Part shown: one piece after another, positions 42,010-50,518 of the stretch | How the letters are laid out: each line of letters opens with the position of its first letter | How positions within the stretch are numbered: position 1 is the first letter of the stretch | Assembly: GCA_003565555.1 (NCBI GenBank) | Contig: PXBH01000028.1 | Location: 1 to 60,865 of the forward strand | Direction of reading: 5' to 3' | DNA length: 60,865 nucleotides | Origin: Cryomorphaceae bacterium | Lineage (GTDB): Bacteria > Bacteroidota > Bacteroidia > Flavobacteriales_D > Cryomorphaceae | Notes under the pieces: generated by a model | Database searches by the model: none | Told to the model about the DNA's origin: nothing | Seen by the model: the letters and a program-made list of their open reading frames with translations, nothing else | Program-made: the position numbers and the translations under genes

Positions 42010-44217
42010 ATGAAATTTTTGCGAGGAGTGATGTGGGGATGGCTGTTTGCCGCGGTCTCGGCGGCAGGAGTGCAGGCCCAGGAGGTGATGGATATTGCTG
42101 ATGCGCGCACCATGGAGTTGGGTACGGTAGTCACGGTGACGGGTACGTCTACCTGCGGTCAGGAATTCGGAAATATCCGCTACTTCCAAGACGGAACCGG
42201 AGGCTTGGCCGCCATACAGCAGGGGCTGACCTCGGGCATATCCCGCCACGATTCGATTACCATCACAGGAACGCTGAGTTCTTTCAACGGACTCCTGCAG
42301 CTTTCACCGGTATCGAACCTCGTGATCCACGGGCAGGCATCTGTTCAGATCGCGCCCGTTACCTTAAGTCCCGGCGATATCAGTGAGGAAACGGAAGCCC
42401 TTCTGGTGCACATACCGCAGAGCAGTTTTTCGGAGGGGGGGCAGACCTTTTCGGGAAATACATCCTATTCCGTCACCTCGGGGGGCGAAAGTGTCAATGC
42501 ATATATCCGAAACGGGCATCCGCTGATCGGGTCTGTCATTCCCGCATTTCCCGTGTCGTTGACCGCCATTTCCTCGCAGTTCAGTTTTTCGGGAAGCGGA
42601 GGCTACCAAATCCTGCCCCGAGATGAGGGAGACTTTCTCACCCCGAATTCTATCAACATTATTTCGGCGGTGACTGCAGCCCCGCCCCAGCCGGGAAGTT
42701 TCAGCTTGTCGTGGACCACGGATGTAGCGGGTACTTCCGAATGTTTTTACACAAGCCATATCGACGGGGAGGGGCTTACGCAAAACGTGTTTACGTCGAC
42801 TTCCGCTTCGGTCCAGCACAGCATTACGGTGGAAGGGGCAGATCCGGGCGAGGTGTATTTCGTGCAGCCCTTTTCTGCGGCCGACGGAGATACGGCTTTC
42901 GGAGCGGTTCGCGCTTTGGCCACCGTTTCGAACAGTTCGGGAGAGATCGGTGTGTTTTTTAACGGAAGTGTAGACCACTCCCATGCATACCCCGATGATA
43001 ACCTCGCTATAGTCACCGATCTCCGGCAAAAAGCAATTGAGGTGATCAACAATGCTGAGCAGACCATATCGATGGCTGCTTACAACATCAATGATGTGCA
43101 GATTGTGGCGGCGCTCAACTCTGCCCATCTGGCCGGTGTGGAGGTGCGCTACATCGCTGAAGGGCAAACTGCCAATACCGCACTGGCCAACCTGCATCCC
43201 GGAATTCCGATTCTGATTCGCGAGGACGGACTCGGCTCGGGAATGCACAATAAATTTATTGTGACAGATTATGCGTCGGTTGACAACAGCTATGTGCTCA
43301 CGGGAAGTACCAACTTCACGCAGAACCAACTGAACAGCGATTACAACCACATGATTGTCATTCAGGACCGTGCGCTGGCTAAGGCTTTTACCATCGAGTT
43401 CAACGAAATGTTCGGCAGCAGCGGAGCCACTCCCGATCAGGAAAAGTCTCGTTTCGGCCCCGATAAGACGGACAATACCCCGCGCGATTTTATCATCGGC
43501 GGAAGGCCTACGGAGCTGTACTTCTCTCCCTCCGACGGGACGAATAACGGAATCGTCAATGCGATCGAAAATGCGGAGGGAAGGCTTCATTTTTCCCTCC
43601 TCGTTTTCACCATGAGCTCCCTTGCCCAAGCTGTAATCAACCTTCACAACGCATCCGGAACAGATGTGCGGGGAATGATCGATCAGATCAACTCACCCGG
43701 ATCGGAGTTTGCAAACTTACAGGACAACGGAGTGGATGTGCTCCACCACAACGTATCAGGTGCGCAGCTCCACCACAAATATGCCATTGTGGACTACGGC
43801 CTTCAGGGAGCTGCCGTGATCACCGGTTCGCACAATTGGTCGGCATCTGCCAACAATGTGAACGACGAAAACCTTCTGATCATTCGGGATACCGAACTGG
43901 CCAATATCTTTTTCCAAGAGTGGAGTGCAAGGAGAAATGAGCTTCCGCTGAGTACCGACGATCGACCCGTGGCCCTGTACCGTTTGTATCCCAACCCCAC
44001 TTCGGGCAAGGTGTATATTACTGCCCTGAAGCGCATGCGCAGCAGGGATACCGTGCATATCTTTGACCTTTCGGGAAGGCAGGTTGCCGCCTATCCGGCA
44101 GAACCCATGCAGCCCGGCGAGATGACGGAAATCGACCTGTCCGGCTTGCCGAACGGTTCGTATGTTTTGAAATTTGCGGGAAGCGGGGTATCGGAAAAGG
44201 TGATGCTCTTGCGTTGA
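42010..44217 (+). CDS. T9SS-secreted phospholipase D/nuclease-family protein with OB domain
   Basis: A 735-residue secreted protein. Signal peptide about 1-25 (ending GVQAQ). An OB-like domain (about 35-105, GTVVTVTGTSTCGQEFGNIRYFQ) and a linking beta region (about 105-310) precede two PLD-superfamily halves. HKD motif 1 is in MHNKFIVTDYASVDNSYVLT (H413, K415, D420, then GSTNFT); motif 2 is LHHKYAIVD (H588, K590, D595, then GSHNWS). With both HKD motifs intact it is catalytic, cutting phosphodiester bonds in nucleic acid or phospholipid; the OB domain favours nucleic acid. The C-terminus (YPNPTSGKVYI to KVMLLR) is a type A T9SS sorting domain. It has its own promoter and terminator, directly after the receptor operon. 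Confidence 0.88.
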   Translation: MKFLRGVMWGWLFAAVSAAGVQAQEVMDIADARTMELGTVVTVTGTSTCGQEFGNIRYFQDGTGGLAAIQQGLTSGISRHDSITITGTLSSFNGLLQLSPVSNLVIHGQASVQIAPVTLSPGDISEETEALLVHIPQSSFSEGGQTFSGNTSYSVTSGGESVNAYIRNGHPLIGSVIPAFPVSLTAISSQFSFSGSGGYQILPRDEGDFLTPNSINIISAVTAAPPQPGSFSLSWTTDVAGTSECFYTSHIDGEGLTQNVFTSTSASVQHSITVEGADPGEVYFVQPFSAADGDTAFGAVRALATVSNSSGEIGVFFNGSVDHSHAYPDDNLAIVTDLRQKAIEVINNAEQTISMAAYNINDVQIVAALNSAHLAGVEVRYIAEGQTANTALANLHPGIPILIREDGLGSGMHNKFIVTDYASVDNSYVLTGSTNFTQNQLNSDYNHMIVIQDRALAKAFTIEFNEMFGSSGATPDQEKSRFGPDKTDNTPRDFIIGGRPTELYFSPSDGTNNGIVNAIENAEGRLHFSLLVFTMSSLAQAVINLHNASGTDVRGMIDQINSPGSEFANLQDNGVDVLHHNVSGAQLHHKYAIVDYGLQGAAVITGSHNWSASANNVNDENLLIIRDTELANIFFQEWSARRNELPLSTDDRPVALYRLYPNPTSGKVYITALKRMRSRDTVHIFDLSGRQVAAYPAEPMQPGEMTEIDLSGLPNGSYVLKFAGSGVSEKVMLLR

Positions 44218-44246
44218 CCCGAAGGGTGCAAGCCGGCCCCAATGAA

Positions 44247-44274
44247 AAAGGACCGGCACATTTGCCGGTCCTTT
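44247..44274. terminator. Bidirectional terminator between PLD and hydrolase genes
   Basis: Perfect 12-bp stem AAAGGACCGGCA / TGCCGGTCCTTT around CATT, between convergent genes. The A-rich 5' flank and pyrimidine-rich 3' flank suit both directions, though the T-run is interrupted. Confidence 0.75.
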
Positions 44275-44332
44275 CCCTAATCACCAATTAAACCTTATTA
44301 ATGAAATCCGAGTGCTTCTACGCACGGTGTTT

Positions 44333-45091
44333 TCATTCGGTTACGAATTTTCTCAAAACTTCTTCCAACCCGTCGGGGTCTTCTGCGTGAACCCAGTGAC
44401 CGGCAGGAAGTTCGGTGAATTTTGCCCGAGGAAAAATTTTTCTGATCTCCGCATGGTCTTCCGGGTTGATATAGTCTGATTTGGTCCCCGCCACGAAGAG
44501 CGCAGGAATGTCCACAGGTTCCTCGGGCAGGGCTTCCAAGATTTGCGGCATGGCCGCCTCGAGCACCGGAATGTTAATGCGCCATGCGAAGGTGTCGCGG
44601 TCTTTTCGGTAGAGGCTTTTCAGCAAAAATTGCCGCACCCCGAAGTCGGGCATGTGCGGCTTCATCTGTTCCTCAGCATCTTTTCGAGAAGTGAGGGATT
44701 CAGGTTTTACCGCCTTCAGCGCTTCGAGCACCGGCCCGTGGTGAGGTTCGTAGGTTTTCACGCCCATGTCGATCACGGCTATTTTATCCGCCTTTCCGGG
44801 AAAAAGCTGTGCGAACCGCATGGCTGTTTTTCCCCCCATGGAGTGGCCGATGATGACCGGTGATTTTAGCTCCTCCCGCTCGATGAAGCGGTTGAGGTCT
44901 CCGGCCATGAGGTCGTAATTCATCTCGTCGCTGTGGGGAGAACGGCCGTGGTTGCGCTGGTCGACCAGGTAAACGGCGTTGTCATCTGCCAGTTTTTTTC
45001 CGAGGGTGAGCCAGTTGTCAGATCCGCCGAAAAGGCCGTGGAGAATCACCAGAGGTTTTCCTTCCCCGTATTTTTGAAAAAAGAGCTTCAT
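44333..45091 (-). CDS. Alpha/beta-hydrolase (YbfF-like esterase)
   Basis: Alpha/beta hydrolase of 252 residues, cytoplasmic. Seen: the oxyanion segment [23 protein letters not shown], the nucleophile elbow [13 protein letters not shown], an acid in the [13 protein letters not shown] region and the late histidine in [12 protein letters not shown]. This spacing matches YbfF-type esterases; the natural substrate is unknown. I start it at the ATG at 45091, which overlaps the pdxJ stop as ATGA; the longer frame would run through pdxJ. It is thus the second gene of a pdxJ operon. Confidence 0.87.
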   Translation of the reverse strand: MKLFFQKYGEGKPLVILHGLFGGSDNWLTLGKKLADDNAVYLVDQRNHGRSPHSDEMNYDLMAGDLNRFIEREELKSPVIIGHSMGGKTAMRFAQLFPGKADKIAVIDMGVKTYEPHHGPVLEALKAVKPESLTSRKDAEEQMKPHMPDFGVRQFLLKSLYRKDRDTFAWRINIPVLEAAMPQILEALPEEPVDIPALFVAGTKSDYINPEDHAEIRKIFPRAKFTELPAGHWVHAEDPDGLEEVLRKFVTE

Positions 45092-45801
45092 CGCAGTGCT
45101 TTCAGATAGAGTTTTACAGTGTTTTCGAGGCCGAGGTAGAGGGCGTCGCAGATCAGGGCGTGGCCTATGGAGACTTCTGCCAAATCGGAAACAGATTCGT
45201 GAAAGAAGCGCAGGTTCTCCAGATCGAGGTCGTGGCCGGCATTTACGCCCAACCCGCATTTCACCGCATGTTCGGCAGCCGAGACGTAGGGGGCGACGGA
45301 ATCCGCTTTATTTTTTCGAAAGGCCGTCGCGTAGGCTTCGGTGTAGAGTTCGATCCGGTCGGCGCCGGTTTCCGCAGCACCCTCAACGGTTTCCTTAAGG
45401 GGGTCGACAAAAAGACTCACGCGGCAGCCCATATCCTTGAGCCGCGATACGGTCTCCGAAAGAAACTTTCGGTGCTTCACGGTATCCCAGCCTGCATCGG
45501 AGGTGAGCACGTCCGGCCCGTCAGGTACAAGGGTGGCTTGTTCGGGGCGCACATCCTTGCAGAGATTGAAAAACCGCTCGTCCGGATATCCTTCAATATT
45601 GTATTCGGTAGTGATAAGCGGCTTGAGATTGTATACATCCCGTGTGGTGATGTGTCGCTCATCCGGACGCGGGTGTATGGTGATGCCTTGTGCACCGAAC
45701 TGCTGGCAGTCGATGACTACCTGTTCGAGGTTTGGGTTGTTGCCCCCGCGGGCATTGCGCAAGGTGGCTATCTTGTTGACATTTACACTTAGCTTTGTCA
45801 T
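45088..45801 (-). CDS. pdxJ: Pyridoxine 5'-phosphate synthase
   Basis: Condenses 1-deoxyxylulose-5-phosphate with 3-amino-2-oxopropyl phosphate in vitamin B6 synthesis; 237 residues, TIM barrel, cytoplasmic. Seen: the N-terminal [71 protein letters not shown], and [13 protein letters not shown]. The start is the ATG at 45801; a much longer frame upstream crosses into the divergent CBS gene. PLP made through this pathway serves enzymes such as the cysteine desulfurase at the window start. A -7 box lies at 45834-45841. Confidence 0.95.
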   Translation of the reverse strand: MTKLSVNVNKIATLRNARGGNNPNLEQVVIDCQQFGAQGITIHPRPDERHITTRDVYNLKPLITTEYNIEGYPDERFFNLCKDVRPEQATLVPDGPDVLTSDAGWDTVKHRKFLSETVSRLKDMGCRVSLFVDPLKETVEGAAETGADRIELYTEAYATAFRKNKADSVAPYVSAAEHAVKCGLGVNAGHDLDLENLRFFHESVSDLAEVSIGHALICDALYLGLENTVKLYLKALR

Positions 45802-45833
45802 CGATTTCTGAGTATATTGCGCCTTCGGCGCCA

Positions 45834-45841
45834 CAAATGTA
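45834..45841 (-). promoter_or_regulatory. -7 box TACATTTG upstream of pdxJ
   Basis: Minus-strand TACATTTG is a full match to TAnnTTTG and lies 32 nt before the pdxJ ATG. No clear -33 TTG is seen at 19-21 nt. It sits in the 79-nt divergent gap between pdxJ and the CBS gene. Confidence 0.42.
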
Positions 45842-45880
45842 AAGTTTAAGGGACGCTTTTTGTTTTTAACGATTGAACTT

Positions 45881-46543
45881 ATGCGAGCAGGAGACCTAAT
45901 CAGTGACGAGATACCTACCTTAGAGGGCAGCGACAGCGGTTTGTTTGCCATGCAGTTGCTCGACGAGTATAAGATGACCCATCTGCCCGTGGTAGAGAAG
46001 AACCGGCTGCTCGGCCTGATATCAGACACGGCGGTGTACGAGATCGACGATCATGAAAAGCCACTCAGCGAGATGCGCGAGCACCTGCAGCAAATTTTTG
46101 TGGTGCAGGACCGTCACGTATATGATTTGGTCAAGACCGCGGCAGATTTTCATCTCAGCGCCGTTCCGATTGTGGATATGAACGGCAGTTATGTCGGCGT
46201 GGTCAGCATCTACTGCCTCGTGCGCGAGCTTTCTAAAATTTCGGCCGTCAACGACCCCGGAGCCATTGTTGTCCTGGAGGTGCCCGAAAAGGACTACAGC
46301 CTTTCCGAAATTGCCCAAATCGTGGAATCTGACGATGCCCGAATCATCAGCGCCAATGTGACCTCCACACCCGATTCTACCAAAATGGATGTCACTCTGA
46401 AGATTAACCGCGACAATGTGGACGGCATCCTGCGAAGCTTCCAAAGGTACGACTACGTTGTCAGTGCATCCTACCGGCGGGAAGGATACGGCAGTGACCT
46501 CCGTGACCGCTACGACGAATTGATGCGCTACCTCAATACCTGA
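45881..46543 (+). CDS. CBS-pair protein with ACT-like C-terminus
   Basis: A 220-residue cytoplasmic protein. Residues about 1-125 form two CBS motifs (first around MKTHLPVV-type [18 protein letters not shown], second around [18 protein letters not shown]), which usually bind adenine nucleotides. The C-terminal half (about 130-205, [20 protein letters not shown] and following) looks ACT-like. No enzyme domain, so a sensor or regulatory subunit. The start is the ATG at 45881, before the RAGDLIS CBS opening; an upstream TTG frame is not needed. First gene of the long envelope run; the Omp85-like gene follows after 9 nt. The partner is unknown. Confidence 0.86.
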   Translation: MRAGDLISDEIPTLEGSDSGLFAMQLLDEYKMTHLPVVEKNRLLGLISDTAVYEIDDHEKPLSEMREHLQQIFVVQDRHVYDLVKTAADFHLSAVPIVDMNGSYVGVVSIYCLVRELSKISAVNDPGAIVVLEVPEKDYSLSEIAQIVESDDARIISANVTSTPDSTKMDVTLKINRDNVDGILRSFQRYDYVVSASYRREGYGSDLRDRYDELMRYLNT

Positions 46544-46552
46544 ACACGCTGT

Positions 46553-47962
46553 ATGCTGCGTTTATTCTGCGCGCTCCTGTTCCTTTGCACTTGTTCTTTC
46601 GGCGCCGTTGCCCAAGAGGGCAGCTCCTTGGTCTTAGATACCACCCGCGCGGTCATCGTTACCGAGATACTTTTTGATGGAAATAAGCTCACAAAGGAAC
46701 GCATTCTACTGCGTGAGATGAGCTTTAAGGCGGGAGATAAGCTGTATTGGAGTAATTTGCGCGCGGCGCTCGAGCAGTCTTCCAACAACCTCATGAACCT
46801 CGAGCTCTTTAATTTTGTGGAAGCCGAGCCGATACCCGTGGGGGAAGGGGAGGTGCTTGTGCTCTTCACCCTTCAGGAGCGATGGTACATCTATCCGGTT
46901 CCCATCTTTGAAATTGCCGAAACGAATTTTAATACTTGGTGGGAAAACCGTGAACTGCGCTGGCTGAATTACGGGATATCCGTAAAGCACAAAAATTTCA
47001 GAGGCCTCAATCAAAATCTGGCTTTTATGGCCCGATTCGGCTATACCAGAAGGTTCAGCGCATCATACTCCATACCCAACCTCAACAAGAAGCAGACCCT
47101 CGGTCTCGAGCTCGCTGCGGGGTATTTTGAAAACAATGAGCTGGTATGGAATACCTTCGGGAATGAACGGCTTTTTTACAACAATCCCGAGGACAAAGCC
47201 CGCCGCTGGTTCGAATACCGCGCAGGACTTACCTACCGGGAAAATATTTTTACCCGGCATACCCTGAACCTGTCTTTCCACGATGTGACGGTGAACGATA
47301 CCGTGCCCGTGCTCAATCCCGAATACCTCCCCTCCCCGGGATCGCGTGCTCAATTTCTGCGTGTGAGCTATAACCTGAGTTTCGACAACCGCGACTACCG
47401 CAGATACCCCCTGCGCGGAATCCTGCTTTACGCGCATTTTCAGCAAGACGGACTGGGGCTGATCAATCGAGACGGCTTTAATCTTTTTACCACCCAGGCA
47501 AGCTACCGCCACCACCACAAGTTGAGCGACCGCTGGTATGTGGCACACGCCCTTACGGGAAAAGTCAACTGGTCTCGGCCGCCTTATTACCTCGTCAATG
47601 CCCTCGGATACGGACACTTCGTCAGGGGGTACGAAATGTTTGTGATCGACGGGACGCGCTTCGGGCTGCTTCAGAGCAACCTGAAATACGAAGTGCTCAA
47701 ACCCAAGACCATCAGCCTGCCCATGATGCCCTCGCAATTCAGCGAGACCTTCATCGCCGTATATGCCAACCTCTTCTTTGATGCGGGTTATGTGCACGGA
47801 CCTTTGTTTGCGGACGTCAATTCGCTGGTGAATGAATACCTTTACAGTATGGGGCTCGGACTTGATGTAGTGTCATACTATGACAAAGTGATGCGCGTGG
47901 AGGGATCGATCAACGGTCTGGGCAGGGCAGCTGTTTTTGTACATTTTACCCAATCGTTTTGA
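46553..47962 (+). CDS. Omp85-superfamily protein (single POTRA, BamA/TamA-like)
   Basis: Outer-membrane protein of 469 residues. Signal peptide about 1-20 (ending GAVAQ). One POTRA domain (about 33-105, VTEILFDGNKLTKERILLRE) and then a 16-strand-type barrel, with the Omp85 late motif region YPLRGILLYAHFQQDG and GHFVRGYEMFVIDG (the VRGY loop). It ends VHFTQSF with terminal Phe. Shorter than BamA, which is encoded 4 kb further on with several POTRA repeats, so it is not a duplicate. Cargo unknown. It overlaps nadK by four bases (TTGA). Confidence 0.85.
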   Translation: MLRLFCALLFLCTCSFGAVAQEGSSLVLDTTRAVIVTEILFDGNKLTKERILLREMSFKAGDKLYWSNLRAALEQSSNNLMNLELFNFVEAEPIPVGEGEVLVLFTLQERWYIYPVPIFEIAETNFNTWWENRELRWLNYGISVKHKNFRGLNQNLAFMARFGYTRRFSASYSIPNLNKKQTLGLELAAGYFENNELVWNTFGNERLFYNNPEDKARRWFEYRAGLTYRENIFTRHTLNLSFHDVTVNDTVPVLNPEYLPSPGSRAQFLRVSYNLSFDNRDYRRYPLRGILLYAHFQQDGLGLINRDGFNLFTTQASYRHHHKLSDRWYVAHALTGKVNWSRPPYYLVNALGYGHFVRGYEMFVIDGTRFGLLQSNLKYEVLKPKTISLPMMPSQFSETFIAVYANLFFDAGYVHGPLFADVNSLVNEYLYSMGLGLDVVSYYDKVMRVEGSINGLGRAAVFVHFTQSF

Positions 47963-48840
47963 AAAAAATCGCCATTTACGGAAAGCCCGTTGAAAATCCG
48001 CTCAACGCATCGGTGCGCAAGATGACCGCTTCGATGGAGCGCAAAGGTTTTGAAGTGATTTACTACGAGCGCTTTGCTAAATTTTTGACGGCGCGAGGAT
48101 TTCTTCCGGAGGGAATCCCCGTTTTTAACCGCGAGAACGTGAACCTCGACGGTATCGCCTTTCTGGTCAGCATGGGCGGAGACGGTACCTTTCTCGATAC
48201 CGCTACCCTGATCGGAAATTCGGGGGTCCCTGTGGTCGGAATCAATGCAGGCAGGCTGGGATTTATCTCGGGCACCGGTGTGGCCGAAACCGAGGCCGTT
48301 TGCGACGCATGGCTCGAAGGTACGGTGAGGTTCGAAAACCGAAGTTTGCTGCAATTGCATTCCGAGCGCAACCACTTTGCTCCGCAGAATTTTGCACTGA
48401 ATGAACTCACGGTACTGAAGAAAGATTCGGCAGCCATGGTGCGTATAGACGTGGACATCAACGGGGAGGCCTTGAACAGCTATTGGGCAGACGGCCTCAT
48501 CGTATGCACCCCAACGGGCAGCACCGCCTATTCTCTGAGCTGTGGGGGGCCTATCGTGATGCCCGGCTCCGAAAACTTTGTAATCACTCCCATTGCTCCC
48601 CACAACCTCAACGTGCGGCCCGTCGTGGTGAGCAATTCCGCCGAAATTACCATCCGCGTCTCCGGCAGGAGCGATCACTTCCTGCTGGCCCTCGACAACC
48701 GCCCGGACGATTTCGGTCCGGATGAGGTACTTACCGTAAAACGTGCCCCTTTCGATCTCAGGATTATTCAGCCCGAAGGGCACAGCTTCCTGAATACCCT
48801 TCGCAATAAGTTGGCTTGGGGCTATGACAAGCGGAATTGA
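47959..48840 (+). CDS. nadK: NAD kinase
   Basis: ATP-dependent phosphorylation of NAD to NADP; 293 residues, cytoplasmic. Seen: KIAIYGKPVE, the GGDG motif (MGGDGTFLD, G73-G76, including the conserved aspartate), GINAGRLGFI, NELTVLKKDSAAMVRID, GLIVCTPTGSTAYSLSCGGPI and APHNLNVRPVVV. The start is TTG at 47959, overlapping the preceding stop as TTGA; the family N-terminus starts just there, and no ATG is available. NADPH from this step serves AroE among others; the placement in an envelope gene run is typical for Bacteroidota. Confidence 0.94.
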   Translation: MKKIAIYGKPVENPLNASVRKMTASMERKGFEVIYYERFAKFLTARGFLPEGIPVFNRENVNLDGIAFLVSMGGDGTFLDTATLIGNSGVPVVGINAGRLGFISGTGVAETEAVCDAWLEGTVRFENRSLLQLHSERNHFAPQNFALNELTVLKKDSAAMVRIDVDINGEALNSYWADGLIVCTPTGSTAYSLSCGGPIVMPGSENFVITPIAPHNLNVRPVVVSNSAEITIRVSGRSDHFLLALDNRPDDFGPDEVLTVKRAPFDLRIIQPEGHSFLNTLRNKLAWGYDKRN

Positions 48841-48846
48841 ACTAAC

Positions 48847-48878
48847 TTTGCGGCCTTCCGTGAAGTGCAATAAATTTG
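48847..48878 (+). promoter_or_regulatory. Consensus Bacteroidota promoter for DUF6089-uppS-bamA
   Basis: TTTG (48847-48850), exactly 20 nt, then TAAATTTG (48871-48878): a full match to both elements. The TTTG is itself the end of an upstream TAACTTTG (48843-48850), a second -7-like box. Predicted start about 48882, leader about 13 nt to the ATG at 48895. Confidence 0.66.
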
Positions 48879-48894
48879 CGGCAGAAACGCTATA

Positions 48895-49728
48895 ATGAAG
48901 GTGAATCGAGTACTGTTTACGCTGTTTGTGCTGTTTTTTGCGGTGCGTGCCTCTGCGCAATACCACGAGGTAGGCCTTATGGCGGCACAAGCGCACTACA
49001 TCGGTGAGCTCAACCCCTACCGCCACATACCCGAGCGTTTTGACCTCGGAGGGGGACTCATTTACCGCTACAATTGGAGCGACCGCTGGGCCTTCAAGTC
49101 TAGTGTGCTCTACGGCACCTTTTATGCAAATGATGCCGATTCCGACAGCGAGTGGCAGCGCAACCGAAACCTCTCCGTACGCACAAGCATACTCGAGGTA
49201 AGCGGACAAATCGAGCTCAACTTCCTGACTTATGAGATAGGTGACCCGAGACGTCCGAGCACCCCTTACCTCTTTCTGGGATTTTCCGTGTTTCGCTTCA
49301 ATCCGCAGGCGGAGTTCAACGGAAGGTGGATAGACTTGCAGCCCCTGGGTACGGAGGGTCAGGGCATCCCGGGTTTTGAAGACCGTTATCCGCTTACGCA
49401 GGTGAGCTTACCTTTCGGGATAGGGTTTAAGTTCAACATCTGGAAGAACCTCGGAGGTGCCGTAGAGTGGGGCATGCGCCGCACTTGGACCGACTACCTC
49501 GACGATGTTGGAGGCGTATATGCCGACCCTGTTCTCCTTGAAGATCAAAACGGCCCCCTGGCAGCCCTCCTCGCCGATCGGAGCCTGCAGCCGTTGGGAC
49601 CGGACGGTACAAATGCCGAAATGCAACGCGGTGAAACCAACCGCACCGACTACTATATTTTTGCCGGTTTTATGCTCACTTACAAAATCGGAAAACCACA
49701 GATAAAATGCCCCACAGCCCTGAATTAA
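48895..49728 (+). CDS. DUF6089 outer-membrane beta-barrel protein
   Basis: A 277-residue outer-membrane protein: signal peptide about 1-22 (RASAQ), then amphipathic strands consistent with an eight- to twelve-stranded barrel, including LGGGLIYRYNWSDRWAFKSSV and IGFKFNIWKNLGGAVEWGMR. The YHEVGLMAAQAHYIGELNP opening is the DUF6089 pattern of Bacteroidota, usually found just before uppS and bamA. Function unknown; the position suggests a role in outer-membrane assembly. A loop with EDQNGPLAALLADRSLQPLG lies between strands near the end. Confidence 0.85.
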   Translation: MKVNRVLFTLFVLFFAVRASAQYHEVGLMAAQAHYIGELNPYRHIPERFDLGGGLIYRYNWSDRWAFKSSVLYGTFYANDADSDSEWQRNRNLSVRTSILEVSGQIELNFLTYEIGDPRRPSTPYLFLGFSVFRFNPQAEFNGRWIDLQPLGTEGQGIPGFEDRYPLTQVSLPFGIGFKFNIWKNLGGAVEWGMRRTWTDYLDDVGGVYADPVLLEDQNGPLAALLADRSLQPLGPDGTNAEMQRGETNRTDYYIFAGFMLTYKIGKPQIKCPTALN

Positions 49729-49732
49729 AGGT

Positions 49733-49762
49733 TTTGGATATAACCAAAATTTAAGACCTTTG
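49733..49762 (+). promoter_or_regulatory. Palindrome and weak promoter before uppS
   Basis: TTTG (49733-49736), 18 nt, GACCTTTG (49755-49762), one mismatch. Over it lies a palindrome TTTTGG (49732-49737) / CCAAAA (49744-49749), with outer AAAGGT / ACCTTT parts. It might be an operator, or a weak terminator after DUF6089. Confidence 0.3.
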
Positions 49763-49774
49763 CGCACGCTTGCA

Positions 49775-50518
49775 ATGAGCCTCAAAGACAAGATAGCAAA
49801 AGACCGGGTGCCCGGGCATGTCGCGGTCATTATGGACGGCAACGGACGGTGGGCAAAAAACCACGGCCAAGAACGTGTCTACGGACATATGAACGGCGTG
49901 AACGGTGTGCGCGAAGCCTTGACGGGCGCAGCGGAGATCGGTGTGGAGTATTTGACCCTCTACGCCTTCAGTACCGAAAATTGGGACCGTCCGATGGAAG
50001 AGGTCAGCGCGCTGATGGATCTCCTGGTGCAAACCATCGTTCGTGAAATCGATGCCCTTGCGGAAAAAGAAGTGCGGCTCAAAGCCATCGGCGATTTGGA
50101 CCTTCTTCCTCAGCAGTGCCGAAAAGCCCTCGAGGCCGCGATCAAGCGCACTGAAAACAACGATCGCATTACCCTGGTGCTGGCCCTCAGCTACAGTTCC
50201 CGCCGGGAAATTGCCAAAGCTGTCAAGGCCATTGCTCGGCAGGCGAAAGCCGGAAAAATTGACCCTGAAACCATCGACCAAAATACCATCCGAGATTTCC
50301 TCGAAACGCGGAATATACCTGACCCTGAATTGGTGATACGCACCAGCGGAGAAAAGCGCATCAGCAATTTCCTGCTCTGGCAAATCGCCTACAGCGAGCT
50401 TTATTTTACGCAGACTTTATGGCCCGATTTCAAAAAAGAGCCCTTTTTTGAAGCCGTCATTGCCTACCAAAACCGCGAAAGAAGATTTGGAAAAATCAGT
50501 GAGCAGATTACCGCGTAA
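49775..50518 (+). CDS. uppS: Undecaprenyl (di-trans,poly-cis) diphosphate synthase
   Basis: Cis-prenyltransferase of 247 residues that extends farnesyl diphosphate to C55-PP, the lipid carrier for peptidoglycan and LPS. Seen: HVAVIMDGNGRWAK with the catalytic aspartate D21, the YLTLYAFSTENWDRP segment, and the C-terminal PELVIRTSGEKRISNFLLWQIAYSELYF. I start at the ATG at 49775; a TTG at 49760 would add five residues. It overlaps bamA by about 20 nt. PopT, encoded 44 kb away in this window, would recycle its product after dephosphorylation. Confidence 0.95.
   Translation: MSLKDKIAKDRVPGHVAVIMDGNGRWAKNHGQERVYGHMNGVNGVREALTGAAEIGVEYLTLYAFSTENWDRPMEEVSALMDLLVQTIVREIDALAEKEVRLKAIGDLDLLPQQCRKALEAAIKRTENNDRITLVLALSYSSRREIAKAVKAIARQAKAGKIDPETIDQNTIRDFLETRNIPDPELVIRTSGEKRISNFLLWQIAYSELYFTQTLWPDFKKEPFFEAVIAYQNRERRFGKISEQITA

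Noticed and set aside
35438-44217. The receptor block as an ordinary SusCD polysaccharide utilisation locus
   Set aside because: The receptor has no SusC-type N-terminal extension, the lipoprotein is DUF5689 rather than SusD, and there is no glycoside hydrolase in the block.
45802-46029. N-terminal extension of pdxJ
   Set aside because: It would cross the divergent CBS gene; the canonical PdxJ N-terminus begins at 45801.
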